Source of the DNA: Rhodococcoides kyotonense
GTDB lineage: Bacteria > Actinomycetota > Actinomycetes > Mycobacteriales > Mycobacteriaceae
Direction of reading: 5' to 3'
Length of the DNA stretch: 64,000 bases
Assembly (NCBI RefSeq): GCF_001645385.1
Contig: NZ_LVHI01000004.1
Span: 158,388-222,387 of the forward strand
Shown piece by piece: positions 9,748 through 18,448 of the stretch. A model generated the notes under the pieces. That model did no database searches, had not been told where the DNA came from, and was given only the letters and a program-made list of their open reading frames with translations. How positions within the stretch are numbered: position 1 is the first letter of the stretch; each line of letters opens with the position of its first letter. The position numbers and the translations under genes are program-made.

Positions 9748-10563
9748 CACCGGGCCGTGGCCCGCGCCCAGGTCGTACGACGCGGCCAGGCAGCGGGTGA
9801 CCCACTCCTTGCCGAACGCGACGGCGTCGGGAATCGAGTAACCGTTGGCCAGCGCGCTCGCGATCGCCGCAGCGAGAGTGTCGCCGCCACCGTGATCGTT
9901 TCCGGTGTCGATGCGCGGGCTCGTGAACTCGAGGAACTCGTTGCCGTCGAACAAGATGTCGGTGCTCTGCTCGGACGTGCGCAGATGTCCGCCCTTCACG
10001 AGGGCATACCGCGCACCCAGCGCATGCAAGGCCTCCGCCGCACGATGGGCCGACGCGTCGTCGACCACCTCGATGCCGGTGATCAATCGGACTTCGTCGA
10101 GGTTGGGCGTCACGATGGTCGCGATCGGGAAGAGGGTGTGCCGAACGGCGTCGAGGGCTTCTTCGTGCAGTAGGGGATCGCCGTGCATCGACGCGCACAC
10201 CGGGTCGACGACGAGCGGGATCGAGCCGGCGTTGCCGATGCCGACCTCGGTGCACGTCGCGGTCACTGCTTCGATGATGGCCGACGACGCCAGCATTCCC
10301 GTCTTCGCAGCGCCGACGCCGATGTCGCCCACGACGGTCCGGATTTGATCGGCGACGACCGTCGGAGGAATCTCGTGGAAGCCGCTGACGCCGACCGTGT
10401 TCTGCACCGTCACCGCGGCGACGGCGACGCACGCATGGACGCCGCACATGGCCATCGTGCGGCTGTCCGCCTGGATTCCCGCGCCTCCGCCCGAGTCCGT
10501 TCCAGCGATCGTGAGCGCGCGGACGGGCGTCGCGCCGTGGGGGGTCAGCGGTAGGAACTTCAC
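9709..10563 (-). CDS. thiD: Hydroxymethylpyrimidine / phosphomethylpyrimidine kinase
   Basis: 284 residues from the GTG at 10563 (reads MKFLPLTPHG); another in-frame GTG lies 30 nt upstream. The ribokinase fold shows TIAGTDSGGGAGIQADSRTM, the HMP-binding AAVTVQNTVGV, AKTGMLAS, LVVDPVCASMHG, TPNLDEVRLITG, and the anion hole/catalytic segment NDHGGGDTLAAAIASALANG. It phosphorylates HMP twice to HMP-PP, the partner of thiazole phosphate in the ThiE reaction. It lies on the minus strand, apart from the other thi genes, and is followed convergently by the cyclase gene. No riboswitch is visible upstream. Confidence 0.93.
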   Translation of the reverse strand: MKFLPLTPHGATPVRALTIAGTDSGGGAGIQADSRTMAMCGVHACVAVAAVTVQNTVGVSGFHEIPPTVVADQIRTVVGDIGVGAAKTGMLASSAIIEAVTATCTEVGIGNAGSIPLVVDPVCASMHGDPLLHEEALDAVRHTLFPIATIVTPNLDEVRLITGIEVVDDASAHRAAEALHALGARYALVKGGHLRTSEQSTDILFDGNEFLEFTSPRIDTGNDHGGGDTLAAAIASALANGYSIPDAVAFGKEWVTRCLAASYDLGAGHGPVSPLWRLHESQDS

Positions 10564-10828
10564 GAGTGAAAACAGTACCGGCCGCGGTCTCACCGTCTAC
10601 GACAGATGCATGCGTCGGCATGAATGTTGTTGCATCACAATGCCGATGGTGAACCGCTATGAGCGTTACCAGCCCGAACGTTGCATCTATGTTGCGGACC
10701 TACGGCACCGAAGGTTTGTTCCTACAAACGGGTGACAAGGCACTCGGTGCACTGTTTAATAGTGGTGCAGGTCACATATTGGTCACGACGAATTCAACAC
10801 ACATCACCCTCGGTAAAGGAGGTGACCC
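10564..10828. other. Divergent intergenic region thiD / GNAT-1
   Basis: 265 bp without a convincing gene. It holds a 7-bp inverted repeat TCGGCAT (10615-10621) / ATGCCGA (10640-10646) and an AT-richer stretch near 10755-10805 that probably carries the promoter of the downstream acetyltransferase. Short frames here start and stop without ribosome sites. Confidence 0.5.
10815..10825 (+). promoter_or_regulatory. Unusually long Shine-Dalgarno site
   Basis: AAAGGAGGTGA matches the 16S rRNA 3' end over 11 consecutive bases, 3 nt before the GTG at 10829. It is far stronger than other ribosome sites in the window and fixes the start of the first mini-GNAT. Confidence 0.85.
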
Positions 10829-11161
10829 GTGCTTGCGAGCAGTCCCAGCGCTGACGTTTCCATAAACAGGGATCAAAACCGTTTCGAACTCAGGCTCAAC
10901 GGCGATCTGGTAGGGATCGTCGGCTTCTACGAGTTCGAAGGTCCGGCAAAGCGCGGTTCTCGCGCGTGTGTCGTCTCGTTCATGCATACCGTCGTCACGG
11001 AAGATTTCGGGCATCAGGGTCTCGCCGCGATCCTCGTGCGTCGTTCGCTCGACAACGCGCGGTCCTACGGCTGGAAGGTGAAGCCGGTCTGTACGTACGT
11101 GCAGCGATTCGTCTCGGCGAATCCCGAGTACTCCGACCTCATGGTTCCTGTCGACAAGTAA
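10829..11161 (+). CDS. Small GNAT-like acetyltransferase (paralogue 1)
   Basis: 110 residues from a GTG behind a near-perfect ribosome site. Order of elements: RFELRLNGDLVGIVGFYEF, SFMHTVVTEDFGHQGLAAILVRRSLDNARSYGWKVKPVCTYVQRFVSANPEYSDL. The central G-H-Q-G-L-A-A segment corresponds to the acetyl-CoA loop, and the C-terminus matches the YjdJ/Gtn10-type short GNATs (Rv-style 'GNAT_2' of about 95-110 residues). These are thought to acetylate small molecules or proteins, but substrates are mostly unknown. A second, similar gene follows 74 bp downstream, so the pair looks like a tandem duplication. Confidence 0.8.
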   Translation: MLASSPSADVSINRDQNRFELRLNGDLVGIVGFYEFEGPAKRGSRACVVSFMHTVVTEDFGHQGLAAILVRRSLDNARSYGWKVKPVCTYVQRFVSANPEYSDLMVPVDK

Positions 11162-11235
11162 CGGTTGCGACTCGGCGTGGCGTCGAATCGCTACGTCCGG
11201 TCGACGAGAAGTCGAGCTGCTGGTCTAGTAGTGAC

Positions 11236-11559
11236 ATGGATCACATGGACTTGACGTCGCAGGCGGCCGTCGCCGCGGCAGTGCGTATCGAGGACAACTG
11301 CGCGCACAACCGTTTCGACCTGTTCGTCGGCGACGAGTTGGTCGGTATCCTCGGGTATCGCGACGCGGACGACGATGCGGTGGCGTTCATGCACACCGTC
11401 GTCAAAGAGGAGTTCGGCGACCGCGGCTGGGCAGGCGTTCTCGTGCGCGGCGCGCTGAACACTGCGCGAGACCGTGGATGGCGGATAGTCCCCATCTGCA
11501 CGTACGTCCGCCGCTACCTCGCGCGGAATCCGGAGTTCCTGGATCTCGTGGCGGAGTGA
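11236..11559 (+). CDS. Small GNAT-like acetyltransferase (paralogue 2)
   Basis: 107 residues from the ATG at 11236; a second Met lies three codons on. It is clearly paralogous to the preceding gene: NRFDLFVGDELVGILGY, AFMHTVVKEEFGDRGWAGVLVRGALNTARDRGW, then ICTYVRRYLARNPEFLDLV. The shared FMHTVV, LVR-x-(S/A)-L-(D/N)-(N/T)-AR and NPE motifs line up without large gaps. The acetyl-CoA loop reads GDRGWAG. It is probably cytoplasmic. A stem-loop at 11578-11632 separates it from the convergent xthA gene. Confidence 0.8.
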   Translation: MDHMDLTSQAAVAAAVRIEDNCAHNRFDLFVGDELVGILGYRDADDDAVAFMHTVVKEEFGDRGWAGVLVRGALNTARDRGWRIVPICTYVRRYLARNPEFLDLVAE

Positions 11560-11577
11560 CCTGTGATTGGCTGCTTC

Positions 11578-11632
11578 CGGACCGAGGGTGACATTCGGTC
11601 ACGTGGAGTGACTCAGGGGCGCCCTCGGTCCG
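11578..11632. terminator. Stem-loop between convergent GNAT-2 and xthA
   Basis: CGGACCGAGGG (11578-11588) pairs exactly with CCCTCGGTCCG (11622-11632). A smaller hairpin (GTGAC/GTCAC) sits in the loop. Its position between two converging genes suggests a bidirectional terminator; no T-tract follows. Confidence 0.6.
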
Positions 11633-11647
11633 TTCGGCGCCGACGCG

Positions 11648-12457
11648 TCAGGAGATGTCGACGACGACCGGCGCGTGATCGCTGGCGCCCTTGCCCTTGC
11701 GTTCCTCGCGGTCGATGAAGGCGCCGCTGACGCGAGCCGCGAGCGCAGGCGAGGTCAACGCCATGTCGATGCGCAGCCCCTGCTTCTTCGGGAACCGTAG
11801 CTGCGTGTAGTCCCAGTAGGTGAAGGTCTTCGGTTCGGGCGTGAATTGCCGCGTGACTTCGGTGAACCCGGCTTCGGTGAATGCCTCGAAGGCGTCGCGC
11901 TCGGCCTGCGACGTGTGCGTCTTGCCCTCGAACAGGGCCGGATCCCAGACGTCGTCGTCGGTGGGCGCGATGTTCCAGTCACCGACGAGGGCAATCTGCG
12001 CCTGGGGATCCGCGGTGACCCAGGCCTGGGCGTCGGCGCGCAGTTTGGCCAGCCACTCGAGCTTGTAGGTGTAGTGCGGGTCGGCGAGTTCGCGACCGTT
12101 GGGGACGTAGAGGCTCCACACCTGAACGCCGCCACACGTGGCCCCGATGGCGCGTGCCTCGACGACTGCCTCGACCTCGGGATCCTTGCTGAAACCGGGC
12201 TGATCCTCGAAGCCGATCCGCACGTCGTCGAGACCGATGCGCGACGCGATCGCGACGCCGTTCCATTGGCTGAGCCCGACGTGCGCGACCTCGTAGCCGA
12301 TCTCGGAGAACCGCTCGTACGGGAACTGCGCGTCCTTGCACTTGGTTTCCTGCATCGCCAACACGTCGACGTCGGACCGGCCGAGCCAGTCGACGATCCG
12401 ATCCTGTCGAGAGCGGACGGAGTTCACGTTCCAGGTAGCCAATCGCACGGCCGTCAC
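11648..12457 (-). CDS. xthA: Exodeoxyribonuclease III
   Basis: 269 residues from the GTG at 12457 (reads MTAVRLATWNVNSVR). An upstream in-frame start at 12472 would begin in the repeat. The endonuclease/exonuclease/phosphatase fold motifs are in order: WNVNSVRSR, LAMQETKCKD (metal Glu), VWSLYVPNG, VGDWNIAPTDDD (catalytic Asp-Asn) and GASDHAPVV (catalytic Asp-His). It cleaves 5' of abasic sites and trims 3' blocking groups in base-excision repair. It lies immediately downstream of, and on the same strand as, the GNAT gene; palindrome copy 2 separates them. Confidence 0.93.
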   Translation of the reverse strand: MTAVRLATWNVNSVRSRQDRIVDWLGRSDVDVLAMQETKCKDAQFPYERFSEIGYEVAHVGLSQWNGVAIASRIGLDDVRIGFEDQPGFSKDPEVEAVVEARAIGATCGGVQVWSLYVPNGRELADPHYTYKLEWLAKLRADAQAWVTADPQAQIALVGDWNIAPTDDDVWDPALFEGKTHTSQAERDAFEAFTEAGFTEVTRQFTPEPKTFTYWDYTQLRFPKKQGLRIDMALTSPALAARVSGAFIDREERKGKGASDHAPVVVDIS

Positions 12458-12469
12458 CTTAGGCGCTCG

Positions 12470-12519
12470 CACCCGTGCGTGCGAATGTGCAGCCCGCTAT
12501 ACATTCGCGCGCACGGGTG
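12470..12519. repeat. Long palindrome (family copy 2) overlapping the GNAT gene end
   Basis: Arms 12470-12493 and 12496-12519 around CC; 21 of 24 positions are complementary. It shares the GTGCG(T/C)GCGAATGT core with copies at 5530 and 27034. The right arm encodes the last residues and the TAG stop (12497-12499) of the upstream GNAT gene, whose tail PPVRANV is therefore repeat-derived. Confidence 0.85.
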
Positions 12520-13429
12520 GCGCAGCCGCGTACCGATACCGGTGATGCTCGAGAAATCCGAGTCCCTGGTACATCGCGATCGCACCGGTGTTCTCGGCGG
12601 AAACCTGCAGGTAGGCATGCGTGGCACCATGGTCGCGCCCCCACGCTACGAGCTCGCCGCACATCCGCGTCCCGAGCCCGTTGCGTCGATGCGCGGGCGC
12701 CACCTCGACGGCCGTCAGACCGACCCAGCGCCTGCCGTCGGGAGCATCCGTCACCGCGGCCCGCCCGATGGCGAGCATCGTGCTCGCCGCCGAGCCGATA
12801 CGGCCGAAGCCGAGCACGCCGTCCCGCACCGACGAGATGACGTCGAGTGCGCGGCTCGGAAGTCGGCGGCCGCGGTACCGATACAACCCGAGCCAGTCCT
12901 CGCCGGGAGCATCCGCGATCACCGACACCGAGTCGGTGGGAAGCGGCACCTGCGAGATGTCGGCCGCCATGACGAGCGTCTCGTCGCGCGTCGACCATCC
13001 CGGCGGCACCGCGCCGAGCCGGTCCGGGAGCAGCAGCGTCGGAGGCAGCAGGCGGGCGTGGAACCACTGCACTATCCGAGGAAGCGATTCCATCGACGCC
13101 GACGGTTCGACCGGTACCGCCGAGTTCGCCCGGCCCGTGAAACCGTGCCCGGCCCGCAGCAGCCATCCGTCGATCCACGCCTGTTCGACGCCCGGCCACC
13201 CGTCGGCTGCGGCCCGCTCGAGCCCCCTGATCTCCGACGTCCGAATCGGTCGAGGGCCCAGCTCCTTCAACGCGACGACGCGGTCAGGCGTCACCCGCAC
13301 GACCCGGCCGTCCGACGCCCGCACCGCGACGACGGATTCGTCGTGCTCCACGAGTTCCCCGATGACGTCCGTCATCGGGTGACTCTGTCCGGACGGCAGC
13401 AGGTAGCGCAGCGCGACCCGTGGACCCAC
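12497..13429 (-). CDS. GNAT-family N-acetyltransferase with N-terminal extension
   Basis: 310 residues from the GTG at 13429, 4 nt after the def stop codon, so the two are coupled. The first 60 residues (VALRYLLPSGQ, VVAVRASDGRVVRVTPDRVVALKELG) form a small beta-rich region. The middle part has no family I recognise. The C-terminal 110 residues are a GNAT domain: VGLTAVEVAPAHRRNGLGTRMCGELVAWGRDHGATHAYLQVSAENTGAIAMYQGLGF, with the acetyl-CoA loop RRNGLG. Position and length match Rv0428c. The last residues come from palindrome copy 2. The substrate is unknown. Confidence 0.82.
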   Translation of the reverse strand: MGPRVALRYLLPSGQSHPMTDVIGELVEHDESVVAVRASDGRVVRVTPDRVVALKELGPRPIRTSEIRGLERAAADGWPGVEQAWIDGWLLRAGHGFTGRANSAVPVEPSASMESLPRIVQWFHARLLPPTLLLPDRLGAVPPGWSTRDETLVMAADISQVPLPTDSVSVIADAPGEDWLGLYRYRGRRLPSRALDVISSVRDGVLGFGRIGSAASTMLAIGRAAVTDAPDGRRWVGLTAVEVAPAHRRNGLGTRMCGELVAWGRDHGATHAYLQVSAENTGAIAMYQGLGFLEHHRYRYAAAPPVRANV

Positions 13430-13433
13430 GGGT

Positions 13434-14024
13434 TCAGTCCTCGTGACCGAAGGGATCCTCGACGGTTCCCGGAACCCACGACAGTCCCGGCTTGCCCCAG
13501 CCGGCGCGTTTGATCGCCTTCTTCGCCGCGCGTGCGTTGCGGCCGATGAGCACGTCGACGTACAGGAATCCGTCCAGGTGGCCGACCTCGTGCTGCAGCA
13601 TCCGCGCGAAGAAGCCGGTGCCTTCGATGTCGACGGGATCGCCCTTGGCGTCGGTGCCCGTGACCCGTGCCCAGTCGGCACGACCCGTCGGGAACTGCTC
13701 GCCGGGAACCGAGAGGCAGCCCTCGTCGTCGTCCTCGGGATCGGGCATCGTCTCGGGAATGGCCGACGTCTCCAGCACCGGGTTGACGACCTCGCCCTTC
13801 CGGCGGATCATCTTCCCGTCCGGGCCCTGGTCGGGGCAGTCGTAGATGAACAGTCTCAGCGGTACGCCGACCTGGTTCGCGGCAAGCCCGACTCCGTTCG
13901 CGGCGTCGAGCGTCTCGTACATGTCCGCGAAGAGTTCGGCGAGTTCGGCGGGAGTCTTGGTGACCTTTTCGGTCGGGGTGTGCAGCACCGGGTCGCCGAC
14001 GATCCGGATGGGGAGAATTGCCAT
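13434..14024 (-). CDS. def: Peptide deformylase
   Basis: 196 residues from the ATG at 14024 ([14 protein letters not shown]); the longer upstream frame is not family-like. It removes the formyl group from nascent N-terminal methionine. All three deformylase motifs are present: [19 protein letters not shown] (metal Cys) and QHEVGHLDG (metal His pair and catalytic Glu). Glycine replaces the common aspartate in HExDH, as I recall for mycobacterial Def. A short insertion DPEDDDEG precedes motif 2. It forms a def-GNAT-xthA block on the minus strand, divergent from the DUF3263 gene. Confidence 0.95.
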   Translation of the reverse strand: MAILPIRIVGDPVLHTPTEKVTKTPAELAELFADMYETLDAANGVGLAANQVGVPLRLFIYDCPDQGPDGKMIRRKGEVVNPVLETSAIPETMPDPEDDDEGCLSVPGEQFPTGRADWARVTGTDAKGDPVDIEGTGFFARMLQHEVGHLDGFLYVDVLIGRNARAAKKAIKRAGWGKPGLSWVPGTVEDPFGHED

Positions 14025-14236
14025 GTTGACCAACAATAGTGGCGGGCCGGTCGTGACCGTGCACGCGGTGAACCGGGTACGACGCGCCGCGCGTGCGCCG
14101 CGCGCACGGTAGGCGGTGCTCAGCGTGGTTGAATGATCGCGAACCACACGTGTGTAATTCGTGCGGGTCGAGTGGGCCGGGATGTTCGGCCGCGAAACGA
14201 CTCCGCAGATGCGGGTCCGAGAAGTCGAGGAGTGAG

Positions 14237-14566
14237 ATGGACGGCGCTGCAGCGCGTGACTCGAACCAGTCTCAGCAGTCCGGCGATGCGAAGAACCCCA
14301 ACGAGGTGGGCGACGACGGCCTTACCCGTCGCGAGCACGACATCCTGTCCTTCGAGCGTCAGTGGTGGAAGTACGCGGGCGCGAAGGAAGACGCCATCAA
14401 GGAACTGTTCTCGATGTCCGCCACCCGCTACTACCAGGTGCTGAACGCGCTCGTCGACCGTCCGGAAGCTCTTGCCGCGGATCCGATGTTGGTCAAGCGA
14501 CTCCGTCGTCTGCGGGCAAGTAGGCAGAAGGCCCGCGCGGCTCGCAGGCTCGGCTTCGAGATCTGA
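14237..14566 (+). CDS. DUF3263 protein (Rv0430-like, helix-turn-helix-like)
   Basis: 109 residues; the ATG at 14237 follows GAGGAGTGAG. After a polar 30-residue tail the conserved core reads [76 protein letters not shown]. This is the DUF3263 family found throughout mycolic-acid actinobacteria. Helix spacing with [10 protein letters not shown] looks like a DNA-binding helix-turn-helix, and the C-terminus is strongly basic, so a DNA-binding role is plausible but unproven. It is followed by the LytR_C and sodC genes, as in M. tuberculosis. Confidence 0.88.
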   Translation: MDGAAARDSNQSQQSGDAKNPNEVGDDGLTRREHDILSFERQWWKYAGAKEDAIKELFSMSATRYYQVLNALVDRPEALAADPMLVKRLRRLRASRQKARAARRLGFEI

Positions 14567-14608
14567 CGTGCGTAGGCCCGCGATTGCGATCAACTAGTGT
14601 CTTCGGGT

Positions 14609-15145
14609 GTGAGCAGTCCTAACCCGGAATCGTCCGGTCCTCCGCTCCGCGCTCTGGCAATGGTGTTGATCTCGCTCGCGATTCTGTTCGCGGCAATCGG
14701 TGCACTGTCTTTGACCGGTTCGGACGACAGCGACGACACAGCGTCCGAACCGACGACCAGCGAGCAGGCCGCGGCCCCCACATCGGCAGCGGCGCCAGCC
14801 CCCACGTCGGCTTCTGCGGCTGGATCGACGTCGGCGTCCGCGACGGCGTCGGCCACGACGTCGGTGGACCCGGCCGATGTCGATGTGCGAGTGCTCAACA
14901 ACAGCGACGTGTCCGGCCTGGCGGCCGACACCGCAGCAACCCTGACGTCCGACGGCTGGACCATTGCCGAAACCGGCAACTACGCCGCCTCTCAGATCCC
15001 CTCGACGACGGTCTACTACGGAACCGGCCCCGGCGAGCAGGCTGCGGCTCAGCAGATCGCCCAACAACTCGGCGCAACCACGCAAGCACGCCCGGCGACA
15101 CTCAGCGAATTCGGCGACGGCGTGATCGTCATGGTGACGCAGTAA
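14609..15145 (+). CDS. LytR C-terminal-domain envelope protein (Rv0431-like)
   Basis: 178 residues from the GTG at 14609; a GTG at 14597 would add four. A single membrane segment (about 15-38, LRALAMVLISLAILFAAIG) anchors it. A low-complexity Ala/Ser/Thr/Pro linker (45-92) spans the wall, followed by a LytR_C domain of about 85 residues: VDVRVLNNSDVSGLAADTAATL through VIVMVTQ. This domain occurs in cell-wall-associated proteins of the LytR-CpsA-Psr system, but here no catalytic LCP domain is attached. It may be a wall-binding or vesicle-related factor; that is inference from family and position. Confidence 0.85.
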   Translation: MSSPNPESSGPPLRALAMVLISLAILFAAIGALSLTGSDDSDDTASEPTTSEQAAAPTSAAAPAPTSASAAGSTSASATASATTSVDPADVDVRVLNNSDVSGLAADTAATLTSDGWTIAETGNYAASQIPSTTVYYGTGPGEQAAAQQIAQQLGATTQARPATLSEFGDGVIVMVTQ

Positions 15146-15233
15146 CAGCTGACAACCCGTGGTCGGCTACTACTACGGGGCATAGTTAAGATCGACGCAA
15201 CCGTATCGCCGGCCCCACGAAGGAGCTTCTCCC

Positions 15234-15926
15234 ATGGCACCGACAAGTACAGCTCGATCGAAGATGCGCTCCTGGCGTTTCGCTACCCCGATCGTCGCTG
15301 TCGCGGCATTCGGCCTGACTGCCTGCAGCGCCCCCGAGACGCCCTCCGACGTTCCGGGAACCACTCCTCCGGTGTGGACCGGACACGAGGATCCGAGCGG
15401 ACACGGCGTCGCTGCCGACAATCCGGAGAGCACCGTCGAAGCGGAGTTCGAGAACGCGTCGGGCACCACGGTCGGCACGGTGTCCTTCGTCGAGGAGGGC
15501 GACCATCTGGTCGTCACCGTCGAAGCCGAGAACATGACGCCCGGCTTCCACGGCCTGCACATCCACACCGTCGGCAAGTGCGAGCCGAACTCGACCGCTC
15601 CGACAGGCGGAGAGCCGGGCAACTTCCTGTCCGCCGGCGGTCACCTTCAGGTCGACGGCCGCACCGAGCACCCCGCGAGCGGTGACCTGACGTCGCTGCA
15701 GATCGGACAGGACGGAACCGGCACCCTGGTCACGACGACCGACGCCGTCACGCTCGACGATCTGCGTGCCGACGGTGGCCGCGCGGTCATCATCCACGAA
15801 GGTGCCGACAACTTCGCGAACATTCCGACCCGCTACACGCTGCCCGACGGCGCTGCGGTTCCCGACATGAACACGTTGATGACCGGTGACGCCGGCGGCC
15901 GCGCCGCCTGCGCAGTTCTGCAGTAG
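15234..15926 (+). CDS. sodC: Cu/Zn superoxide dismutase lipoprotein
   Basis: 230 residues; the ATG at 15234 follows GAAGGAG. The signal peptide ends at lipobox LTAC (about residue 31), so the enzyme is surface-anchored and detoxifies extracytoplasmic superoxide. The SOD domain runs 80-228. Metal and disulfide residues are visible in GFHGLHIHTVGKCEP, the Gly-rich GEPGNFLSAGGHLQ, and GGRAVIIHEGADNFANIPTRY. The C-terminal Cys in RAACAVLQ likely pairs with the KCEP cysteine. The copper-loop pattern resembles mycobacterial SodC. The stop is directly followed by the GTG of the GCS2-like gene. Confidence 0.95.
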   Translation: MAPTSTARSKMRSWRFATPIVAVAAFGLTACSAPETPSDVPGTTPPVWTGHEDPSGHGVAADNPESTVEAEFENASGTTVGTVSFVEEGDHLVVTVEAENMTPGFHGLHIHTVGKCEPNSTAPTGGEPGNFLSAGGHLQVDGRTEHPASGDLTSLQIGQDGTGTLVTTTDAVTLDDLRADGGRAVIIHEGADNFANIPTRYTLPDGAAVPDMNTLMTGDAGGRAACAVLQ

Positions 15927-17081
15927 GTGAACTCTCCGAGCGTGCCGGGCGCACCACCTGCGATTCCGTTCAACAGCTCGGCACGCCCCACTCTCGGAGT
16001 CGAGTGGGAAATAGCGTTGGTGGACAAGGACTCTCTGGACCTGGTCAACTCGGCGGCCGCCGTCATGGACGGTGTCACCGAGCTGGCCGGGGCCGAGACG
16101 CCTCGGGTCACGAAGGAATTGCTCCGCAACACAGTCGAACTCGTCACCGGAGTGTGTGACAACGTCGGCGAAGCGATGGACGATCTGGACGAATCGCTGA
16201 ATCTCGTTCGGAGAGCGGCAGATCCGCTGGGAATCGACTTGGTCTGCGCGGGGACGCACCCGTTCGCCGAATGGTCGACCCAGGTGCTGACGCGCTCGCC
16301 GAGTTACGACGAGCTGATCGCACGTACCCAGTGGTGGGGTCGGCAGATGCTCATCTGGGGTGTGCACGTCCACGTCGGAGTCTCGTCTCCGCACAAGGTC
16401 TTCCCGATTCTCAATTCGCTGCTGCTGCAGTATCCCCACCTGTTGGCGTTGTCCGCGTCGTCGCCGATCTGGGCGGGTTCGGACACCGGATACGCGAGCA
16501 ACAGGGCGCTGATGTTCCAGCAGCTGCCGACGGCCGGTCTGCCGTTCCAGTTCGAGAACTGGGGTCAGTTCGAAGGGTTCGTACGGGACCAGATGAAGAC
16601 CGGCGTCATCGAACAGCTCGGTGGCATGCACTGGGACATTCGCCCGGCGCCGAAATGGGGAACCATCGAGGTCAGGGTCTGTGACGGTGTGTCCACCAGG
16701 CGCGAGCTGGCCGCTCTCGTCGCGCTGACGCACTGCCTGATCGTCGACCTCGACACCAGACTCGAGGCGGGAGAAGACCTTCCGAGCATCCCGCCGTGGC
16801 ACGTGCAGGAGAACAAGTGGCGTGCCGCCCGATACGGGCTCGACGCCGAGATCATTCTCGACGCCGACAGCAACGAGCGGCTGGTCACCGACGACCTGAA
16901 CGACCTTCTCGAAAAGTTGGCGCCGACGGCCAAGCGCCTGGGGTGCGCCGACGAGCTGGCGTCGGTAGCCGACATTCCCCGTCTCGGCGCGTCGTACCAG
17001 CGGCAGCGACGCGTCGCGTCGGACGCGGGCGGGGACCTGAAGGCCGTCGTCCGGTCGCTGGTCACGGACCTGAACGCCTGA
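15927..17081 (+). CDS. Carboxylate-amine ligase, glutamate-cysteine ligase GCS2 family (YbdK-like)
   Basis: 384 residues from a GTG at 15927 that abuts the sodC stop. Family motifs: TLGVEWEIALVDKDSLDLV near residue 18, GTHPFAEWS, QMLIWGVHVHVGVSS, SASSPIWAGSDTGYASNRALMFQQLPTAG and WDIRPAPKWGTIEVRVCDG. YbdK-type enzymes form an ATP-dependent amide bond with weak glutamate-cysteine ligase activity. Mycolic-acid bacteria use mycothiol rather than glutathione, so the true substrate here is uncertain. Order and length match Rv0433 following sodC. Confidence 0.88.
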   Translation: MNSPSVPGAPPAIPFNSSARPTLGVEWEIALVDKDSLDLVNSAAAVMDGVTELAGAETPRVTKELLRNTVELVTGVCDNVGEAMDDLDESLNLVRRAADPLGIDLVCAGTHPFAEWSTQVLTRSPSYDELIARTQWWGRQMLIWGVHVHVGVSSPHKVFPILNSLLLQYPHLLALSASSPIWAGSDTGYASNRALMFQQLPTAGLPFQFENWGQFEGFVRDQMKTGVIEQLGGMHWDIRPAPKWGTIEVRVCDGVSTRRELAALVALTHCLIVDLDTRLEAGEDLPSIPPWHVQENKWRAARYGLDAEIILDADSNERLVTDDLNDLLEKLAPTAKRLGCADELASVADIPRLGASYQRQRRVASDAGGDLKAVVRSLVTDLNA

Positions 17082-17119
17082 CGGTTTCGTCGTAATCCGC
17101 CGTTCATCGACCGTTTACT

Positions 17120-18448
17120 ATGAACGGCGTGCTCCAGGGAGAAGAGCGCGCCCTCACGGGCTCGCAGATGTCGGGGTCCCTGCGTCCCTTCGCGATCGGT
17201 GCTGCCGTCGTCGCGGTGTCGTTGTTGTCGCTGCAACTCGTGGCGTCGCGCTACGGTTTTTCCGGTCCATTGCCGAGCATCGTGAACGACTTCGTCGGCA
17301 CCCCCAAATCGATGGCGGTCCCGTGGGGCGGGCTCGCTCTGGCGTTGGTCGGGGTCGCGGCTCGCGTGCGCGTGTGGGCGTTGGCGAGCGCGGTGGCCAT
17401 CGATCTCGTCGGGATCGTCGTACGACTCGACGCGGGACTGCCGTTCTCGGTCGGCAATGGTGCCGTCATCGTGCTCACCGGTCTCGCGCTGTACGCCGTC
17501 GCACGTCGTGATCCGCGCGGACTGAAAGCTGCGTGCCTCGGGGGTCTGCTGATCCTCGCGACCAAGATCGGCGACGTGTGGCTGCAGATCACGACGATCG
17601 TGCGACCCTACGTTCTCGACGAATACGCCCAGCTCGCCGATCACGCGCTCGGCAACCCGTCGTGGCTCGTGGGCAGCGCACTCGCCGAGCTCGGACCCGG
17701 TGTCTACGCGGTGCTGCACTGGGTCTACATCCAGCTGCCCGTCGCCGCCATCGCGATCGCGATCTACCAGCTCCGAGGCGTGACCACCGGGGCGTGGCCG
17801 TCGCACTATCTGGTTCGCACGTTCCTGCTGATCGGCATCGTCGGCCCGATCTTCTACATTCTGTTTCCCGTGGTCGGTCCGGTGTTCGCGTTCGGTCCGG
17901 ATGGCGACGGCTTCCAACTCGGCAACTTCTGGCCGACGGTCGTGCCTTTCGACGGCACCCCGTCGGCCATCGGATTCGACGGCGAGACGCCGCGCAACTG
18001 CATGCCGAGCCTGCACACCGCGTGGGCACTCGCGCTCTTCGTGCATTCCCGACGCGGCCCGTGGTGGTTGCGGCTCGGTGGAACCGCATGGCTCGTCTGC
18101 ACCCTCGCGGCGACGCTCGGATTCGGCTACCACTACGGCGTCGACCTCGTTGCAGGCGTCGTACTGTGTCTGACGCTCGAGTCGATCCTGCGCGACCCGG
18201 AACGTGGTTGGGACCGCGCTCGGGTGCGGCTCGTTGCGTTCGGGGCGATGATCATGGTCGTGCTTCTGCTGAGCTACCGCTACCTGGCCGTGCAGTTCGG
18301 CAACTATCCCGAGCTGTTCGGTCCGCTGATCCTCGTGCTGATGGGCGCCGTCGTCGGCATGTTCTACGCGACGTTCTTCGCCGCCCCGGGAACGGCGCTG
18401 GCCACGTGGGGCGGCCGGCCTAGTCTCCGTCCGACTCCATCTCGTTGA
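17120..18448 (+). CDS. PAP2-superfamily multi-spanning membrane protein
   Basis: 442 residues with about 10-11 hydrophobic segments. The phosphatase motifs sit late in the protein: CMPSLHTAWALALF at about 294-307 and GFGYHYGVDLVAGVVL at about 334-349. These match the PAP2_3 branch that includes inositolphosphoryl transferases. It probably cleaves or transfers a lipid-linked phosphate on the outer membrane face. An N-terminal stretch of seven or so membrane helices precedes the catalytic part. The gene stands alone; its last 29 bp overlap the convergent mrpG gene. Confidence 0.82.
   Translation: MNGVLQGEERALTGSQMSGSLRPFAIGAAVVAVSLLSLQLVASRYGFSGPLPSIVNDFVGTPKSMAVPWGGLALALVGVAARVRVWALASAVAIDLVGIVVRLDAGLPFSVGNGAVIVLTGLALYAVARRDPRGLKAACLGGLLILATKIGDVWLQITTIVRPYVLDEYAQLADHALGNPSWLVGSALAELGPGVYAVLHWVYIQLPVAAIAIAIYQLRGVTTGAWPSHYLVRTFLLIGIVGPIFYILFPVVGPVFAFGPDGDGFQLGNFWPTVVPFDGTPSAIGFDGETPRNCMPSLHTAWALALFVHSRRGPWWLRLGGTAWLVCTLAATLGFGYHYGVDLVAGVVLCLTLESILRDPERGWDRARVRLVAFGAMIMVVLLLSYRYLAVQFGNYPELFGPLILVLMGAVVGMFYATFFAAPGTALATWGGRPSLRPTPSR

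Noticed and set aside
16565..18133. 522-codon minus-strand frame across GCS2 and PAP2 genes
   Set aside because: It spans two unrelated genes on the other strand and lacks recognisable motifs.
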